Position numbers and translations under genes: made by a program. A DNA stretch of 64,000 bases from Candidatus Paraprevotella stercoravium (GTDB lineage Bacteria; Bacteroidota; Bacteroidia; Bacteroidales; Bacteroidaceae). The stretch spans positions 62,001 through 126,000 of the forward strand of contig CALUIU010000002.1 of NCBI GenBank assembly GCA_944320795.1. Direction: 5' to 3'. Below, in pieces: positions 9,619 to 18,469 of the stretch (position 1 is its first letter; each line of letters starts with the position of its first letter). Below the pieces are notes generated by a model, which saw only the letters and a program-made list of their open reading frames with translations, made no database searches and was not told the DNA's origin.

Positions 9619-10494
9619 TTAGTGCACGCGCAGAACGCGTATGCCGAGAAGCATCGGTTGTTTTTTCAGATATTCGCTCAAAGTCAAAGGTTCTATGACA
9701 ACTTTTTTGCGCAGACTGGAAGCATGAATAAAATGCCATTCCCCCTCTTGATAGCATAACACTCCCACATGGGCTATATCCAATCCCGACTTGCGCGTAA
9801 CAAAAGCAACAATATCTCCTTCCCGAAAAGCTTTTTGTTCCTGAGTCTGCATGGCAATCTTCTCTTTAGGCAAATACCAGATCCGACTGCCACTAATAGC
9901 CTGTTCCTTAGCAGAAATCTGCTTACGCGCGTCCTTGCTTTTTCTTAATAACGGGTATTGGCTGAAATTCCGACTCATGTAATTTATTTTTAAAGTCAAA
10001 GGAGCTAATGCAGATTCCCGGACATGATAACGTTCGTCAAACAAATCCACCAACAGACCCATATCCGAATTACTTCTGATCCATTCACTGAAATAATGAT
10101 TCCGGGATGCATAGCCGGAACGGATTCCCTGAGTATAACGGATACGTTCCAATGCCTCACAGAAATCAAAAAACGAAGTACTTCCCCTTCCGGCCGTAAG
10201 TGAAAGAGCTGTAACATTCTCTACCAGTGTCGCACAATCCAGTTCATTAAGATTCACCACCAGTTTCTCATTATCGTTACGGTCCAAAACACCCCCAACA
10301 TAAGGTCTCCCCAAAAACTTTTTGGCAAAGAAAAGCATCCGGTCAGTCTTCACATACTGCTCCCGCGCTTCTTCCAGCCATTGAACTACCTGAACAGAAT
10401 CGGCCGTAGTATAATCTACATCAGATAAAGAAAAGGCTTTTATTGAAAATTGCCCTTGAAAGAGTAGAACGAATAAAACAAGAAAATACCTCAT
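9619..10494 (-). CDS. DUF1460 family exported amidase/peptidase-like protein
   Basis: A 291-residue protein with a signal peptide (cleavage near residue 20, SIKA/FS). DUF1460 is an NlpC/P60-related fold annotated as N-acetylmuramoyl-L-alanine amidase-like. The catalytic Cys is Cys87 in LNELDCATLVENV; the His is in GLDIAHVGVL. RIRYTQGIRSGYASRNHYFSEW is also typical. It probably acts on muropeptides in the periplasm. It has its own promoter and converges with mtgA, with only one base between the two stop codons. The exact bond cut cannot be read from sequence. Confidence 0.85.
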   Translation of the reverse strand: MRYFLVLFVLLFQGQFSIKAFSLSDVDYTTADSVQVVQWLEEAREQYVKTDRMLFFAKKFLGRPYVGGVLDRNDNEKLVVNLNELDCATLVENVTALSLTAGRGSTSFFDFCEALERIRYTQGIRSGYASRNHYFSEWIRSNSDMGLLVDLFDERYHVRESALAPLTLKINYMSRNFSQYPLLRKSKDARKQISAKEQAISGSRIWYLPKEKIAMQTQEQKAFREGDIVAFVTRKSGLDIAHVGVLCYQEGEWHFIHASSLRKKVVIEPLTLSEYLKKQPMLLGIRVLRVH

Positions 10495-10522
10495 AACTAT
10501 AAATCTTCTTTAAAACGATGTA

Positions 10523-10530
10523 CAAAAATA
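10523..10530 (-). promoter_or_regulatory. Promoter -7 box for the DUF1460 gene
   Basis: TATTTTTG on the minus strand, an exact TAnnTTTG match about 29 bases before the start at 10494. Confidence 0.55.
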
Positions 10531-10561
10531 CAGATAAAAAACGGTTCTGATAAAAAAAAAC

Positions 10562-10569
10562 TAACTTTG
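10562..10569 (+). promoter_or_regulatory. Promoter for the DUF5103 gene, very close to the start codon
   Basis: TAACTTTG, an exact -7 match, with only four bases between it and the ATG at 10574. The expected transcription start falls on or next to the start codon, so the mRNA is probably leaderless. Confidence 0.65.
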
Positions 10570-10573
10570 CATT

Positions 10574-11830
10574 ATGAAAAAACGATCTTACACCCTACTT
10601 TTTCTATTTTCTTTTCTGTGTTCCATACAGGCACAGAACTCTCGCATATATTCCGAACATGTTAAAAGTCTTCAGGTCATCGCCAACGAAGACATACTCC
10701 TTCCGCCCATTGTAAATCTGGGTGGAAACAATGTCATCGACTTTGACTTTGATATGCTCAGTCACGACTATCATCGGCTGATTTACAAAATCGAGCATTG
10801 CAATGCCGACTGGACACCATCAACCGAGATTTTCGAATCGGATTATCTGGCCGGATTCAACGGACAAGTCATAGAAGATGTAGAAAACAGTTTCAACACC
10901 AATCTGCTCTACACACATTATCATGTACGTATTCCCAACGAAAACGTAGCCTTGAAGTTATCAGGTAACTATAAGCTGCATGTATATCTTGACGAGGATG
11001 GCGCTGACCCTGAACGGCCTTTGCTTACAGCCTGTTTTTCAGTCGTAGAACCCGAAGTTGGCATCAGTGTCAGTGTATCTTCAAACACCGACATTGACTT
11101 CAATAAAACACACCAGCAATTGAGTTTTTCCATTAATTATGGAACACTCACAGTAGGTGATCCTATCCGGGAATTGAAAACAGTCATTATGCAGAATCGC
11201 CGCACTGACAACTGGGTCATTAATCCAAAACCGGATATTCAAAAAGTAAATGTCCTGGAATATAAACACAACCGGCAACTGATTTTTGACGCAGGAAATG
11301 AATACCATAAATTTGAAATTTTAGGGTTTAACCGCGCTAATATGAATGTGGATCAAATCAAATGGTTTGATCCCTATTATCACGTTATTCTTAATGAAGA
11401 CCGTCCTTCAAAAAATTACATCTTCGAAACGGATCAAAACGGTGCTTCGGTCATTCGACACGCAGATAATTGGGACAATGAAACCACATCAGAATATGTA
11501 TGGGTTCATTTTACACTAAAAAGTCCGCAACAGACACAGGGAGAGATTTACTTGTCGGGCAACTGGACTTTTAATCAGTTTACCCCGCAATACCGTATGA
11601 ATTACAATCCGGATATTCAATGTTACGAGGCCGCTTTGCTGCTGAAACAAGGATACTATAACTATCAATATCTGTATGTTCCATCGGGTAGTCAGCGGGG
11701 AGAAAGTCTCATTGACGGAAATTACTTCCAGACTGAGAACGAATACATCATACTCGTTTACCATCGTCCGGTAGGTGAACGCTATGACAGACTTGTGGGA
11801 TATCGGAAGATGAACTATCTGGGACAATAA
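10574..11830 (+). CDS. DUF5103 / type IX secretion plug-domain protein
   Basis: A 418-residue exported protein with a signal peptide (MKKRSYTLLFLFSFLCSIQA). It matches the Bacteroidetes family DUF5103, whose N-terminal part is named after the plug protein of the type IX secretion translocon. Recognisable parts are IYKIEHCNADWTPS, FNGQVIEDVENSFNT, TYHVRIPNEN-like TLLYTHYHVRIP, and a C-terminal beta-sandwich with LSGNWTFNQFTPQYRMNY. It may associate with the outer membrane. The family also occurs in Bacteroides species that lack a full type IX system, so the role here is uncertain. It is a single gene with its own promoter. Confidence 0.78.
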   Translation: MKKRSYTLLFLFSFLCSIQAQNSRIYSEHVKSLQVIANEDILLPPIVNLGGNNVIDFDFDMLSHDYHRLIYKIEHCNADWTPSTEIFESDYLAGFNGQVIEDVENSFNTNLLYTHYHVRIPNENVALKLSGNYKLHVYLDEDGADPERPLLTACFSVVEPEVGISVSVSSNTDIDFNKTHQQLSFSINYGTLTVGDPIRELKTVIMQNRRTDNWVINPKPDIQKVNVLEYKHNRQLIFDAGNEYHKFEILGFNRANMNVDQIKWFDPYYHVILNEDRPSKNYIFETDQNGASVIRHADNWDNETTSEYVWVHFTLKSPQQTQGEIYLSGNWTFNQFTPQYRMNYNPDIQCYEAALLLKQGYYNYQYLYVPSGSQRGESLIDGNYFQTENEYIILVYHRPVGERYDRLVGYRKMNYLGQ

Positions 11831-11893
11831 AAACAGCCGCCAGATATTCTTATAAGAATCTTTAAAAGCAGTTCAGGATATCTGTAAAAACAC

Positions 11894-11901
11894 TAACTTT
11901 G
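11894..11901 (+). promoter_or_regulatory. Promoter -7 box for the hydroxyacid dehydrogenase gene
   Basis: TAACTTTG, an exact TAnnTTTG match, 27 bases before the ATG at 11929. Confidence 0.6.
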
Positions 11902-11928
11902 CACTCCAATCTTTAAGCACCTAAACAA

Positions 11929-12882
11929 ATGAATATTGTAGTACTTGACGGTTATGGACTGAATCCGGGTGATCTGACCTGGGATTCAATCAAAACATTA
12001 GGTCATTTAACTGTTTACGACCGCACCAGCGATCAGGAAATCATACGTCGGGCAGCCAATGCCGATATCATTCTGACCAATAAAACCATTCTTACGGCAG
12101 GCACCTTGCAAAGTCTGCCCAAGCTCAAATATATCGGTATACTCTCAACCGGCTATAATGTAATTGACATAGAAGCAGCCAAAAGCAAAGGAATCGTTGT
12201 CTGCAACATCCCGACCTACAGCACCGAATCTGTTGCACAAATGACTTTTGCGCACCTGCTTAATATTACCAACCAAGTGGACCATTATGCTCGGGAAAAC
12301 CGAAACGGACGTTGGAATGCATCCATGGATTTCTGCTATTGGGACTCCCCCATTATGGAATTATACGGTAAAAAATTCGGAATTATCGGCATGGGACACA
12401 TCGGAACAGCCGTAGCCCGAATAGCACGAGCTTTCGGAATGGAAGTACTAACCGTTACTGCACGTAAAGCAGACACATTGCCGGAAGGAGTCAAGAAAGT
12501 TTCCTTAGAAGAATTACTACAAAAATGTGATGTAGTCAGTCTGCACTGTCCGTTAACAACAGAAAGCAGACAGATCATCAATTGGGAGCGTCTTACCCAA
12601 ATGAAGTCTACCGCCATTCTGATCAACACAGGCCGTGGTCATTTGGTAAATGAAAACGATTTGGCAGAAGCACTCAATCAAGGTATCATTGCTGCGTACG
12701 GTGCAGATGTTCTGTGTGTAGAACCGGCTCTTCCCAACAATCCGTTGCTTACTGCCAAAAATGCTTTTCTGACTCCACATATCGCCTGGGCATCTACAGA
12801 AGCACGCAAACGCCTTTTGGAAATCTGTACAGACAATATCAAGGCTTTTTTAAACGGAACGCCTCAAAACATCGTTGAATAA
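11929..12882 (+). CDS. D-2-hydroxyacid dehydrogenase (glycerate dehydrogenase/hydroxypyruvate reductase-like)
   Basis: A 317-residue NAD(P)-dependent dehydrogenase reducing 2-keto acids to D-2-hydroxy acids; hydroxypyruvate to D-glycerate is the likeliest reaction. The dinucleotide-binding motif is GMGHIGTAVA (around residue 152). The catalytic triad of the family is visible as Arg in NTGRG, Glu in VLCVEP and His in TPHIAW. SVAQMTFAHLL is the usual interdomain segment. Length is typical of HprA-type enzymes. The next gene begins 16 bases after its stop, so they are probably cotranscribed. Substrate specificity is inferred. Confidence 0.88.
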   Translation: MNIVVLDGYGLNPGDLTWDSIKTLGHLTVYDRTSDQEIIRRAANADIILTNKTILTAGTLQSLPKLKYIGILSTGYNVIDIEAAKSKGIVVCNIPTYSTESVAQMTFAHLLNITNQVDHYARENRNGRWNASMDFCYWDSPIMELYGKKFGIIGMGHIGTAVARIARAFGMEVLTVTARKADTLPEGVKKVSLEELLQKCDVVSLHCPLTTESRQIINWERLTQMKSTAILINTGRGHLVNENDLAEALNQGIIAAYGADVLCVEPALPNNPLLTAKNAFLTPHIAWASTEARKRLLEICTDNIKAFLNGTPQNIVE

Positions 12883-12898
12883 TAATTACCATACAAAA

Positions 12899-13564
12899 AT
12901 GCAAGAGATCTTAAACATTCTGCAAAAAATGGGCGAAGCGCTACGCATTCCCACATCATTCGTAATCATAGAGTTTATCGGAACCTTCGCTTTTGCAATT
13001 TCGGGTATCCGCCTGGCTTCAGCAAAAAAATTCGATTGGTTTGGAGCTTATATTGTAGGAATGGTAACAGCTATCGGAGGAGGTACCATACGCGATGTCA
13101 TGCTGGGTTTGCCTCCATTTTGGATGACCAATTCCATATATATTATCTGTTGCGCTTTGGCTCTGTTCTACGTAATTATATTCGGCAAACGAATCATCCG
13201 CCAAAACAGTACATGGTTCATTTTTGATGCTATCGGTCTGGCTCTGTTCAACATCATCGGTATTGAGAAAACACTTAATATGGGTTATCCATTCTGGATG
13301 GCCATTATTATGGGAAGCATCACCGGTGCAGCCGGAGGTGTAATCCGTGATGTTTTCATTAATGAAGTACCACTGATTTTCAGGAAAGATATATATGCCA
13401 TGGCCTGTGTCGTAGGAGGTATTGTTTATGTAATCTGCCATCGGTTAGGACTATCAGCAGAAATCAATGCCCTTCTTTCAGGAATCACAGTTGTTGTCAT
13501 CCGTATCCTCACAGTTAGATATCATTGGCAGCTTCCTGTTCTTAAAGGAGAAAGCGAGGAATAG
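12899..13564 (+). CDS. TRIC-type cation channel family membrane protein (UPF0126)
   Basis: A 221-residue inner-membrane protein of the prokaryotic TRIC/UPF0126 family, potassium-permeable channels in characterised members. About seven hydrophobic helices are seen. The two repeats carry the signature glycines followed by IRDV: AIGGGTIRDVMLG and AGGVIRDVFINEVPLI. The ATG at 12899 is chosen over a TTG at 12875 that would overlap the previous stop codon. It is probably in an operon with the dehydrogenase upstream and ends at a bidirectional terminator. Confidence 0.88.
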   Translation: MQEILNILQKMGEALRIPTSFVIIEFIGTFAFAISGIRLASAKKFDWFGAYIVGMVTAIGGGTIRDVMLGLPPFWMTNSIYIICCALALFYVIIFGKRIIRQNSTWFIFDAIGLALFNIIGIEKTLNMGYPFWMAIIMGSITGAAGGVIRDVFINEVPLIFRKDIYAMACVVGGIVYVICHRLGLSAEINALLSGITVVVIRILTVRYHWQLPVLKGESEE

Positions 13565-13659
13565 CTCTTATTCACATTACATAAACACAGAAGGGAGGAT
13601 TAAAATCCAATTCTAAAAGAATAAGCTTTTAATTTGAAATACACATTCTTACAACCGGA

Positions 13660-13707
13660 AAAGAGTCATATCAAAACTCAAAAAACAGAGTTTGATATGA
13701 CTCTTTC
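13660..13707. terminator. Bidirectional terminator between the TRIC and YihY genes
   Basis: A long stem (AAAGAGTCATATCAAA.CTC with GAG.TTTGATATGACTCTTT) with a short A-rich loop between convergent genes. T-tracts follow on both strands. Confidence 0.85.
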
Positions 13708-13729
13708 TCATATCTGTAATTATCATTCA

Positions 13730-15046
13730 CTACAAATCCTTCAACAAAATATCCCCCTCCTCAAAGCGACAAGTCTTCCGGATACGGAGTAACTTATCCC
13801 ATTCCGGCAATAACCATCCAACCGTAGCCTTACCGGTATAAAAATCGCCATAGGCATCCAAACGGGCCATAACCTCATTAACGGTAAGACGATGAATGTC
13901 TACGGAAGGTACCACACGCTGCGTTGCTTCCAGGTCATCTCCCTCTACAACAATCAGATTCATGCGATGCAGTTCATGAACAAGCTTGCCAATAACCCCG
14001 ACCGGCAAAGAGGTTTCGGCTGACAAACCATATAGACTATAAGGAATCATATCCTTTTCAAAACGCTTGCATATTTTAGAAAGAATCATCAGAATCAGCA
14101 CATCGTGATAATTACGGCTGATACGATGAATATCTTTCAGATAATAATAACTCTTCAGATTCTGATTGGCATAAGTCAATTGCGCTCCAAAAAGACAGAT
14201 AATCCAGGAAAAATTCACCCAAAGCATAAACATAGGCAATGCCGCAAACGAACCGTAAATGGCATTGTAAGTCGACACCCATATCTGAGAATGGATATAA
14301 AAGTATTGCAGTAACTGGAATAGCACACCTGCCAGAATACCCGGAAAAAAAGCATGCCGTACTTGTACTCTGGTATTTGGCATATAACAATAAAGCCCAA
14401 CAAACAGCAGACTACTGATGACATAAGGTAATAAATGCAACAAAATCTGTACAGTAGTACTCAACACCATAAAATTCGGAAAGTGCTGAGCTATCGTAGC
14501 CAAAAATATGCTCAAACCGCTGGAAATGATAATCAGTATGGGCAACAACAGAAACACACTGATATAATCTGTAATCTGACGATAAACACTGCGTTGATTC
14601 TTCACCTGCCATATTTCATTCAAGGCTATCTCAATATTGCTGGTCAGCTGGATAATCGTATAAAGCAACAAAAGAAGGCCAAAGCCAATAAAAAAGCCAC
14701 TTTTAGTGTGCTCCAGATAAGAACCGATAAAATCAAATATAAGATCGGCAAATCCCTGATTGACACTTAAATTACGCTTAATTTCATTCTCGATCATTGT
14801 CCCGTATCCAAAACCGCGACCTATAGCAAAGATAATGGCCAGAATAGGTACAATAGCCAAAATAGACGAAAAAGTCAGAGCAGAAGCATAACTGTTGATA
14901 TTTCTTCGTAGAAAACACTCAACGGTAAGCACCACTTTCTTCATCATCCGGAACACATAACGACGTACCGGTGAAAGTTCACTTTCGTTGACATACCATA
15001 TCTTCTGAGTGAAAAAGAAAACAATCTGACGATAACTGAACGGCAT
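13730..15046 (-). CDS. YihY/UPF0761 family inner-membrane protein
   Basis: A 438-residue membrane protein of the YihY/BrkB family, long misnamed ribonuclease BN; the function is unknown. About six hydrophobic helices lie between residues 55 and 300. Family features include SYASALTFSSILAIVPILA, EIALNEIWQVKNQRSVYRQ and YNAIYGSFAALPMFMLWVNFSWIICLFGAQLTY (split here as consecutive motifs). The C-terminal 130 residues are soluble. The start codon is 27 bases from the 3' end of the RNase P RNA on the same strand, with no promoter box in that gap. Expression may come from read-through or from a promoter within rnpB. A later start at MMKKVVLTVE is possible. Confidence 0.85.
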   Translation of the reverse strand: MPFSYRQIVFFFTQKIWYVNESELSPVRRYVFRMMKKVVLTVECFLRRNINSYASALTFSSILAIVPILAIIFAIGRGFGYGTMIENEIKRNLSVNQGFADLIFDFIGSYLEHTKSGFFIGFGLLLLLYTIIQLTSNIEIALNEIWQVKNQRSVYRQITDYISVFLLLPILIIISSGLSIFLATIAQHFPNFMVLSTTVQILLHLLPYVISSLLFVGLYCYMPNTRVQVRHAFFPGILAGVLFQLLQYFYIHSQIWVSTYNAIYGSFAALPMFMLWVNFSWIICLFGAQLTYANQNLKSYYYLKDIHRISRNYHDVLILMILSKICKRFEKDMIPYSLYGLSAETSLPVGVIGKLVHELHRMNLIVVEGDDLEATQRVVPSVDIHRLTVNEVMARLDAYGDFYTGKATVGWLLPEWDKLLRIRKTCRFEEGDILLKDL

Positions 15047-15072
15047 AGGCTCTTCTTTTACAATAAAAAAAT

Positions 15073-15438
15073 AAAAGCAGCCAGACGATAAGCCGGGTTC
15101 TGTTCCTTGAAAATCAAGGCGTCTGTCATTTATCCACGCCTTATGTCACCACAAGGCTCTATCGTTCTACCCTCCGACTCAGACGGGCCGCCTTTCGTTA
15201 GCGCCGGTTTACGCGAACTTTCAACCCCCAGAATGCACAGCACGGACGTCACCGCCCGCCTGGTGAGCTCTTACCTCACCTTCTCACCCTTACCTGCCGA
15301 AGCAGGCGGTTATTTTCTTCTACATGATCTAACCCTCACAGACTACTTCCCGTTAAGAAGTGGGGTGCCCTATGTTGCCCGGACTTTCCTCCCGCCTTTT
15401 TACAAAAGACCAGCGACAGACTGTCCGACTGCTTTTAT
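15073..15438 (-). ncRNA. rnpB: RNase P RNA (class A)
   Basis: The catalytic RNA of RNase P, which removes tRNA 5' leaders. Read on the minus strand, the conserved core near the 5' end is GAGGAAAGTCCGGGC, and the 3' end carries ACAGAACCCGGCTTAT. The two ends pair as helix P1 (AAAGCAGTCGGAC with GTCTGGCTGCTTT). A pyrimidine/purine-rich hairpin (CCGCCTGCTTCGGCAGG) and the GGTAAGGGTG-type segment also fit. The promoter, 5-12 bases upstream, is an exact -7 box. Ends are accurate to a few bases. Any protein reading frame called on the plus strand here is spurious. Confidence 0.95.
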
Positions 15439-15442
15439 GCGA

Positions 15443-15450
15443 CAAAAGTA
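15443..15450 (-). promoter_or_regulatory. rnpB promoter
   Basis: TACTTTTG on the minus strand, an exact -7 match immediately upstream of the RNA 5' end. TTGTTTGAAAC about 20 bases further upstream supplies a -33 TTTG. Confidence 0.75.
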
Positions 15451-15591
15451 ATCAAATATTCTGTTTCAAACAAGTTAAACGAATGCAAAAAAGGAGTTAC
15501 GACGGAATTAACTACCGTTAATCCTACTTTCCGCATTGTTAAAAGAAAGGAAAATAGAAATATAGCAAGACTAATCAATGACATTTGTATT

Positions 15592-15599
15592 TACTTTTG
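15592..15599 (+). promoter_or_regulatory. Promoter -7 box for degQ/htrA
   Basis: TACTTTTG, an exact TAnnTTTG match, about 54 bases before the ATG at 15654. The rest of the roughly 200-base region between rnpB and this gene holds only a weak 6-bp dyad (15507-15522). Confidence 0.6.
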
Positions 15600-15653
15600 C
15601 TCCAGAAACAAATCAATAACGCAAATAAATTAACACTACAAATCAATTAAGTT

Positions 15654-17117
15654 ATGAAACAGCTAACTAAAAGAATTGCAGGAACAGCAGGCATAGCGCT
15701 GTTAGGAGCCGGTTTCTTTGGCTTCTGCCCTACTATTTCGTCAGCCTATGCCGCTGAAATTACCACTGGAATGGTGGATCTCACTCAAGCAGCAGAATCA
15801 TCGGTTAATGCCGTGGTGTATATTAAAGTAACGATGAACAGCAAAACGCAAACCGTATCTGTACGGGATCCATTTTCCGATTTCTTCGGTGATTTCTTCG
15901 GATTCGGTGGCGGCGGCACACAGAAACGCCAGATACAAACCCCGAAAAGACAGGCTTCAGGATCAGGAGTCATCATTTCAAAGGACGGATATATTGTCAC
16001 AAACAACCATGTAGTAAACGGTGCGGACGAACTGGTTGTCAAGTTGAATGATAACCGAGAGTTCAAAGCACGCATCATCGGTTGCGATGAACAGACAGAC
16101 TTGGCTCTGATTAAAATAGAAGGAAAAGATCTGCCTACAATTCCTATCGGAAACTCTGACGATCTGAGATTGGGCGAATGGGTCTTGGCTGTAGGTAACC
16201 CATTCAATTTGACTTCTACCGTAACAGCTGGTATAGTAAGTGCCAAGGCCCGCTCGTTGGGTGCCAATTCCATTGAAAGTTTTATTCAGACCGATGCAGC
16301 TATCAATTCCGGAAATTCCGGAGGTGCATTGGTGAATGCAAAAGGCGAATTAGTGGGTATTAATGCAATGCTCTATTCACAGACCGGTTCTTATTCCGGT
16401 TATGGCTTTGCCATCCCGACCACCATCATGAACAAGGTAGTTCACGATCTTAAGGAATTCGGAATCGTGCAGCGTGCCGTATTGGGTGTAAGCGGAACCG
16501 ATGTACTGAATTACATTGACAGTGAGAAAGAAAAAGGTAATACCGTAGATCTGGGTACTGTTTCCGGAGTTTATGTAAACAGTGTAGAACCCAACTCAAC
16601 TGCAGCCGAGCTGAATTTGGTTAAGGGAGATGTAATTACCGCCATCGACGGAAAGAACATCACCAAGATTGCCGAACTTCAGGAAGAACTGGCCAAACAT
16701 CGTCCGGGCGATCAGATCAAGATCACATATGTAAGAAACAAGAAGACCCACAACGAAACTGTCACTCTGCGCAATGCGCAAGGCAATACCAAAGCACTTG
16801 AAGAACTTGATATCGACCAGTTCGGCGCAGCCCTCAAACCGCTGAGTGAAGAAACTAAAGCACAGCTGAACTTGCCATACGGACTTGAAGTGGCCGCTCT
16901 GCGTAATGGAAAGATGAAGGATGCCGGCATAACCAAAGGCCTCATCATTCTGATGATCAACGATAAGCCTATGCGCACGTTGGAAGATTTCGAAGCCGTA
17001 GTGAAAGAAACCAACCAGTCTTCTGACCGTACACTGTGGATCAGAGCTATCACACAAAGCGGTATCAAGAAGAGTATGGTTATAGAACTGAATGATCCGA
17101 AAGAAAAAAAGAAATAA
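15654..17117 (+). CDS. degQ: Periplasmic Do-type serine protease/chaperone (DegQ/HtrA)
   Basis: A 487-residue exported protease that degrades or refolds misfolded envelope proteins. An N-terminal signal peptide ends near residue 33 (SSAYAA). The trypsin-like domain has the triad His119 (NNHVV), Asp149 (DLALIKI) and Ser222 (GNSGGALV). Two PDZ domains follow at roughly 285-385 and 400-480. A Gly/Phe-rich linker (FSDFFGDFFGFGGGG) precedes the protease core, as in Bacteroidetes homologues. It has its own promoter and terminator. DegP and DegQ cannot be separated by sequence here, so the symbol is conventional. Confidence 0.94.
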   Translation: MKQLTKRIAGTAGIALLGAGFFGFCPTISSAYAAEITTGMVDLTQAAESSVNAVVYIKVTMNSKTQTVSVRDPFSDFFGDFFGFGGGGTQKRQIQTPKRQASGSGVIISKDGYIVTNNHVVNGADELVVKLNDNREFKARIIGCDEQTDLALIKIEGKDLPTIPIGNSDDLRLGEWVLAVGNPFNLTSTVTAGIVSAKARSLGANSIESFIQTDAAINSGNSGGALVNAKGELVGINAMLYSQTGSYSGYGFAIPTTIMNKVVHDLKEFGIVQRAVLGVSGTDVLNYIDSEKEKGNTVDLGTVSGVYVNSVEPNSTAAELNLVKGDVITAIDGKNITKIAELQEELAKHRPGDQIKITYVRNKKTHNETVTLRNAQGNTKALEELDIDQFGAALKPLSEETKAQLNLPYGLEVAALRNGKMKDAGITKGLIILMINDKPMRTLEDFEAVVKETNQSSDRTLWIRAITQSGIKKSMVIELNDPKEKKK

Positions 17118-17139
17118 AGACATACTTGTGTATTTAAAC

Positions 17140-17177
17140 AAAAAGAGTTGTACCTATCTCCGGTGCAACTCTTTTTG
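17140..17177 (+). terminator. Terminator of degQ
   Basis: A stem of about 14 bp (AAAAAGAGTTG.ACC with GGT.CAACTCTTTTT) followed by GTTTTT, 22 bases past the stop codon. Confidence 0.85.
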
Positions 17178-17437
17178 TTTTTACCCCGAGAATTCAATCC
17201 CATTAAACGAGCAGAATCAGGATAATCTGTAAAAACACGTTGTTCCATCACAAACTTTTTCGTCCTAAACCGAAATATACCCGAACAAGAAATTCATACG
17301 ATGTAGCCACCCCTTTAGAAAACTTATTAAAACCAAATTTATCCACCTTATAGTTAATAAATAATAATATTAAGCAAACCATAATCTATAATTCATTTTT
17401 TCTTTATAAATTAGCAACCTAAAATTGTTAAGAAGAA
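17178..17437 (+). promoter_or_regulatory. AT-rich leader region upstream of rpoD, promoter not clearly located
   Basis: About 260 bases without a gene between the degQ terminator and rpoD. It is strongly AT-rich toward rpoD. The best -7-like box is TAAAATTG at 17420-17427 (one mismatch), too close to the ATG at 17438 for a normal leader. The rpoD promoter must lie here, but I cannot place it with confidence. Confidence 0.35.
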
Positions 17438-18298
17438 ATGAGACAATTAAAGATTACCAAAAGTATCACCAATCGTGAGAGTGCTTCTTTGGACAAATAC
17501 CTTCAGGAAATCGGCCGCGAGGAACTGATTACCGTAGAAGAAGAGGTCGAATTAGCACAACGCATCCGCAAAGGAGACCGCATCGCGCTTGAAAAATTGA
17601 CACGAGCAAATCTTCGTTTCGTTGTATCTGTGGCAAAACAATACCAAAACCAAGGATTAAGTCTGCCAGACTTGATCAATGAAGGAAATCTGGGTCTGAT
17701 TAAGGCAGCCGAAAAGTTCGACGAAACAAGAGGTTTCAAATTTATCAGTTATGCGGTATGGTGGATCAGACAGTCCATTCTGCAAGCTCTGGCCGAACAA
17801 AGCCGAATCGTGCGCCTGCCTCTTAACCAAGTAGGATCATTGAATAAGATCAGCAAGGCGTTCAGCAAATTCGAACAGGAGAATGAAAGAAGACCAAGCC
17901 CGGAGGAATTGGCAGATGAACTGGATATTCCGGTAGATAAAATCTCGGACACCATGAAAGTAAGCGGAAGACACATTTCCGTAGACGCTCCTTTCGTTGA
18001 GGGTGAAGACAACAGTCTGTTGGATGTACTCGTTAATGACGACTCTCCTATGGCCGACCGCTCACTGGTGAACGAATCTCTGTCACGCGAAATTGACCGT
18101 GCATTGTCCATGCTGAGCGAGCGTGAAAAAGAAATCATACAGATGTTCTTCGGAATCAACCATCAGGAAATGACCCTGGAAGAAATCGGAGATAAATTCA
18201 ATCTGACACGTGAGCGTGTTCGACAAATCAAAGAAAAGGCAATCCGCAGACTGAGACAAAACTCAAAAAGCAAATTACTGAAATCTTACTTGGGATAA
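17438..18298 (+). CDS. rpoD: RNA polymerase primary sigma factor
   Basis: The housekeeping sigma factor, 286 residues, matching the compact Bacteroidetes type (sigma-ABfr) that lacks region 1.1 and the long non-conserved insert. Region 1.2 is at the N-terminus ([16 protein letters not shown]). Region 2 includes [32 protein letters not shown] and [15 protein letters not shown] (described as consecutive motifs). Region 3 follows [12 protein letters not shown]. Region 4 ends with the helix-turn-helix [22 protein letters not shown]. This factor recognises the TAnnTTTG/TTTG promoters seen throughout the window. It is a single gene ending at a strong terminator. Confidence 0.98.
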   Translation: MRQLKITKSITNRESASLDKYLQEIGREELITVEEEVELAQRIRKGDRIALEKLTRANLRFVVSVAKQYQNQGLSLPDLINEGNLGLIKAAEKFDETRGFKFISYAVWWIRQSILQALAEQSRIVRLPLNQVGSLNKISKAFSKFEQENERRPSPEELADELDIPVDKISDTMKVSGRHISVDAPFVEGEDNSLLDVLVNDDSPMADRSLVNESLSREIDRALSMLSEREKEIIQMFFGINHQEMTLEEIGDKFNLTRERVRQIKEKAIRRLRQNSKSKLLKSYLG

Positions 18299-18340
18299 TC
18301 CCCAATACAGACTTATACATTAGCATTTGGCAAATCAGCA

Positions 18341-18373
18341 AGGTGTACCTGTAAAAGCAGGTACACCTTTTTC
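18341..18373 (+). terminator. Terminator of rpoD
   Basis: An 11-bp stem (AGGTGTACCTG with CAGGTACACCT), a 6-nt loop and a T-tract, about 43 bases past the rpoD stop. It separates rpoD from the next operon. Confidence 0.9.
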
Positions 18374-18441
18374 ATTTTCACACCAATCAGACAAAAACAA
18401 TAAAAAAAGAGTTTTTTGTTGGCTGATGAAAGATTATTCCT

Positions 18442-18449
18442 TATTTTTG
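18442..18449 (+). promoter_or_regulatory. Promoter of the kinase/peptidase/PqqD operon
   Basis: TATTTTTG, an exact -7 match, 20 bases before the ATG at 18470. A TTG at 18419-18421 stands about 20 bases upstream as -33. It is the only clear promoter for the four genes that follow. Confidence 0.65.
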
Positions 18450-18469
18450 TAACGATAAAACTTTAAAAT

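Noticed and set aside
11850-11863. A 14-base palindrome (ATTCTTATAAGAAT) after the DUF5103 gene as a terminator
   Set aside because: It has no loop, weak AT pairing and a poor T-tract; it may contribute but cannot be supported.
15107-15451. A 114-residue reading frame on the plus strand
   Set aside because: It runs antisense across the RNase P RNA, whose conserved core and ends are unmistakable; this is a well-known false gene type.
15507-15522. A dyad ATTAAC-TACC-GTTAAT upstream of degQ
   Set aside because: The arms are six bases and far from the -7 box; this is expected by chance in AT-rich DNA.
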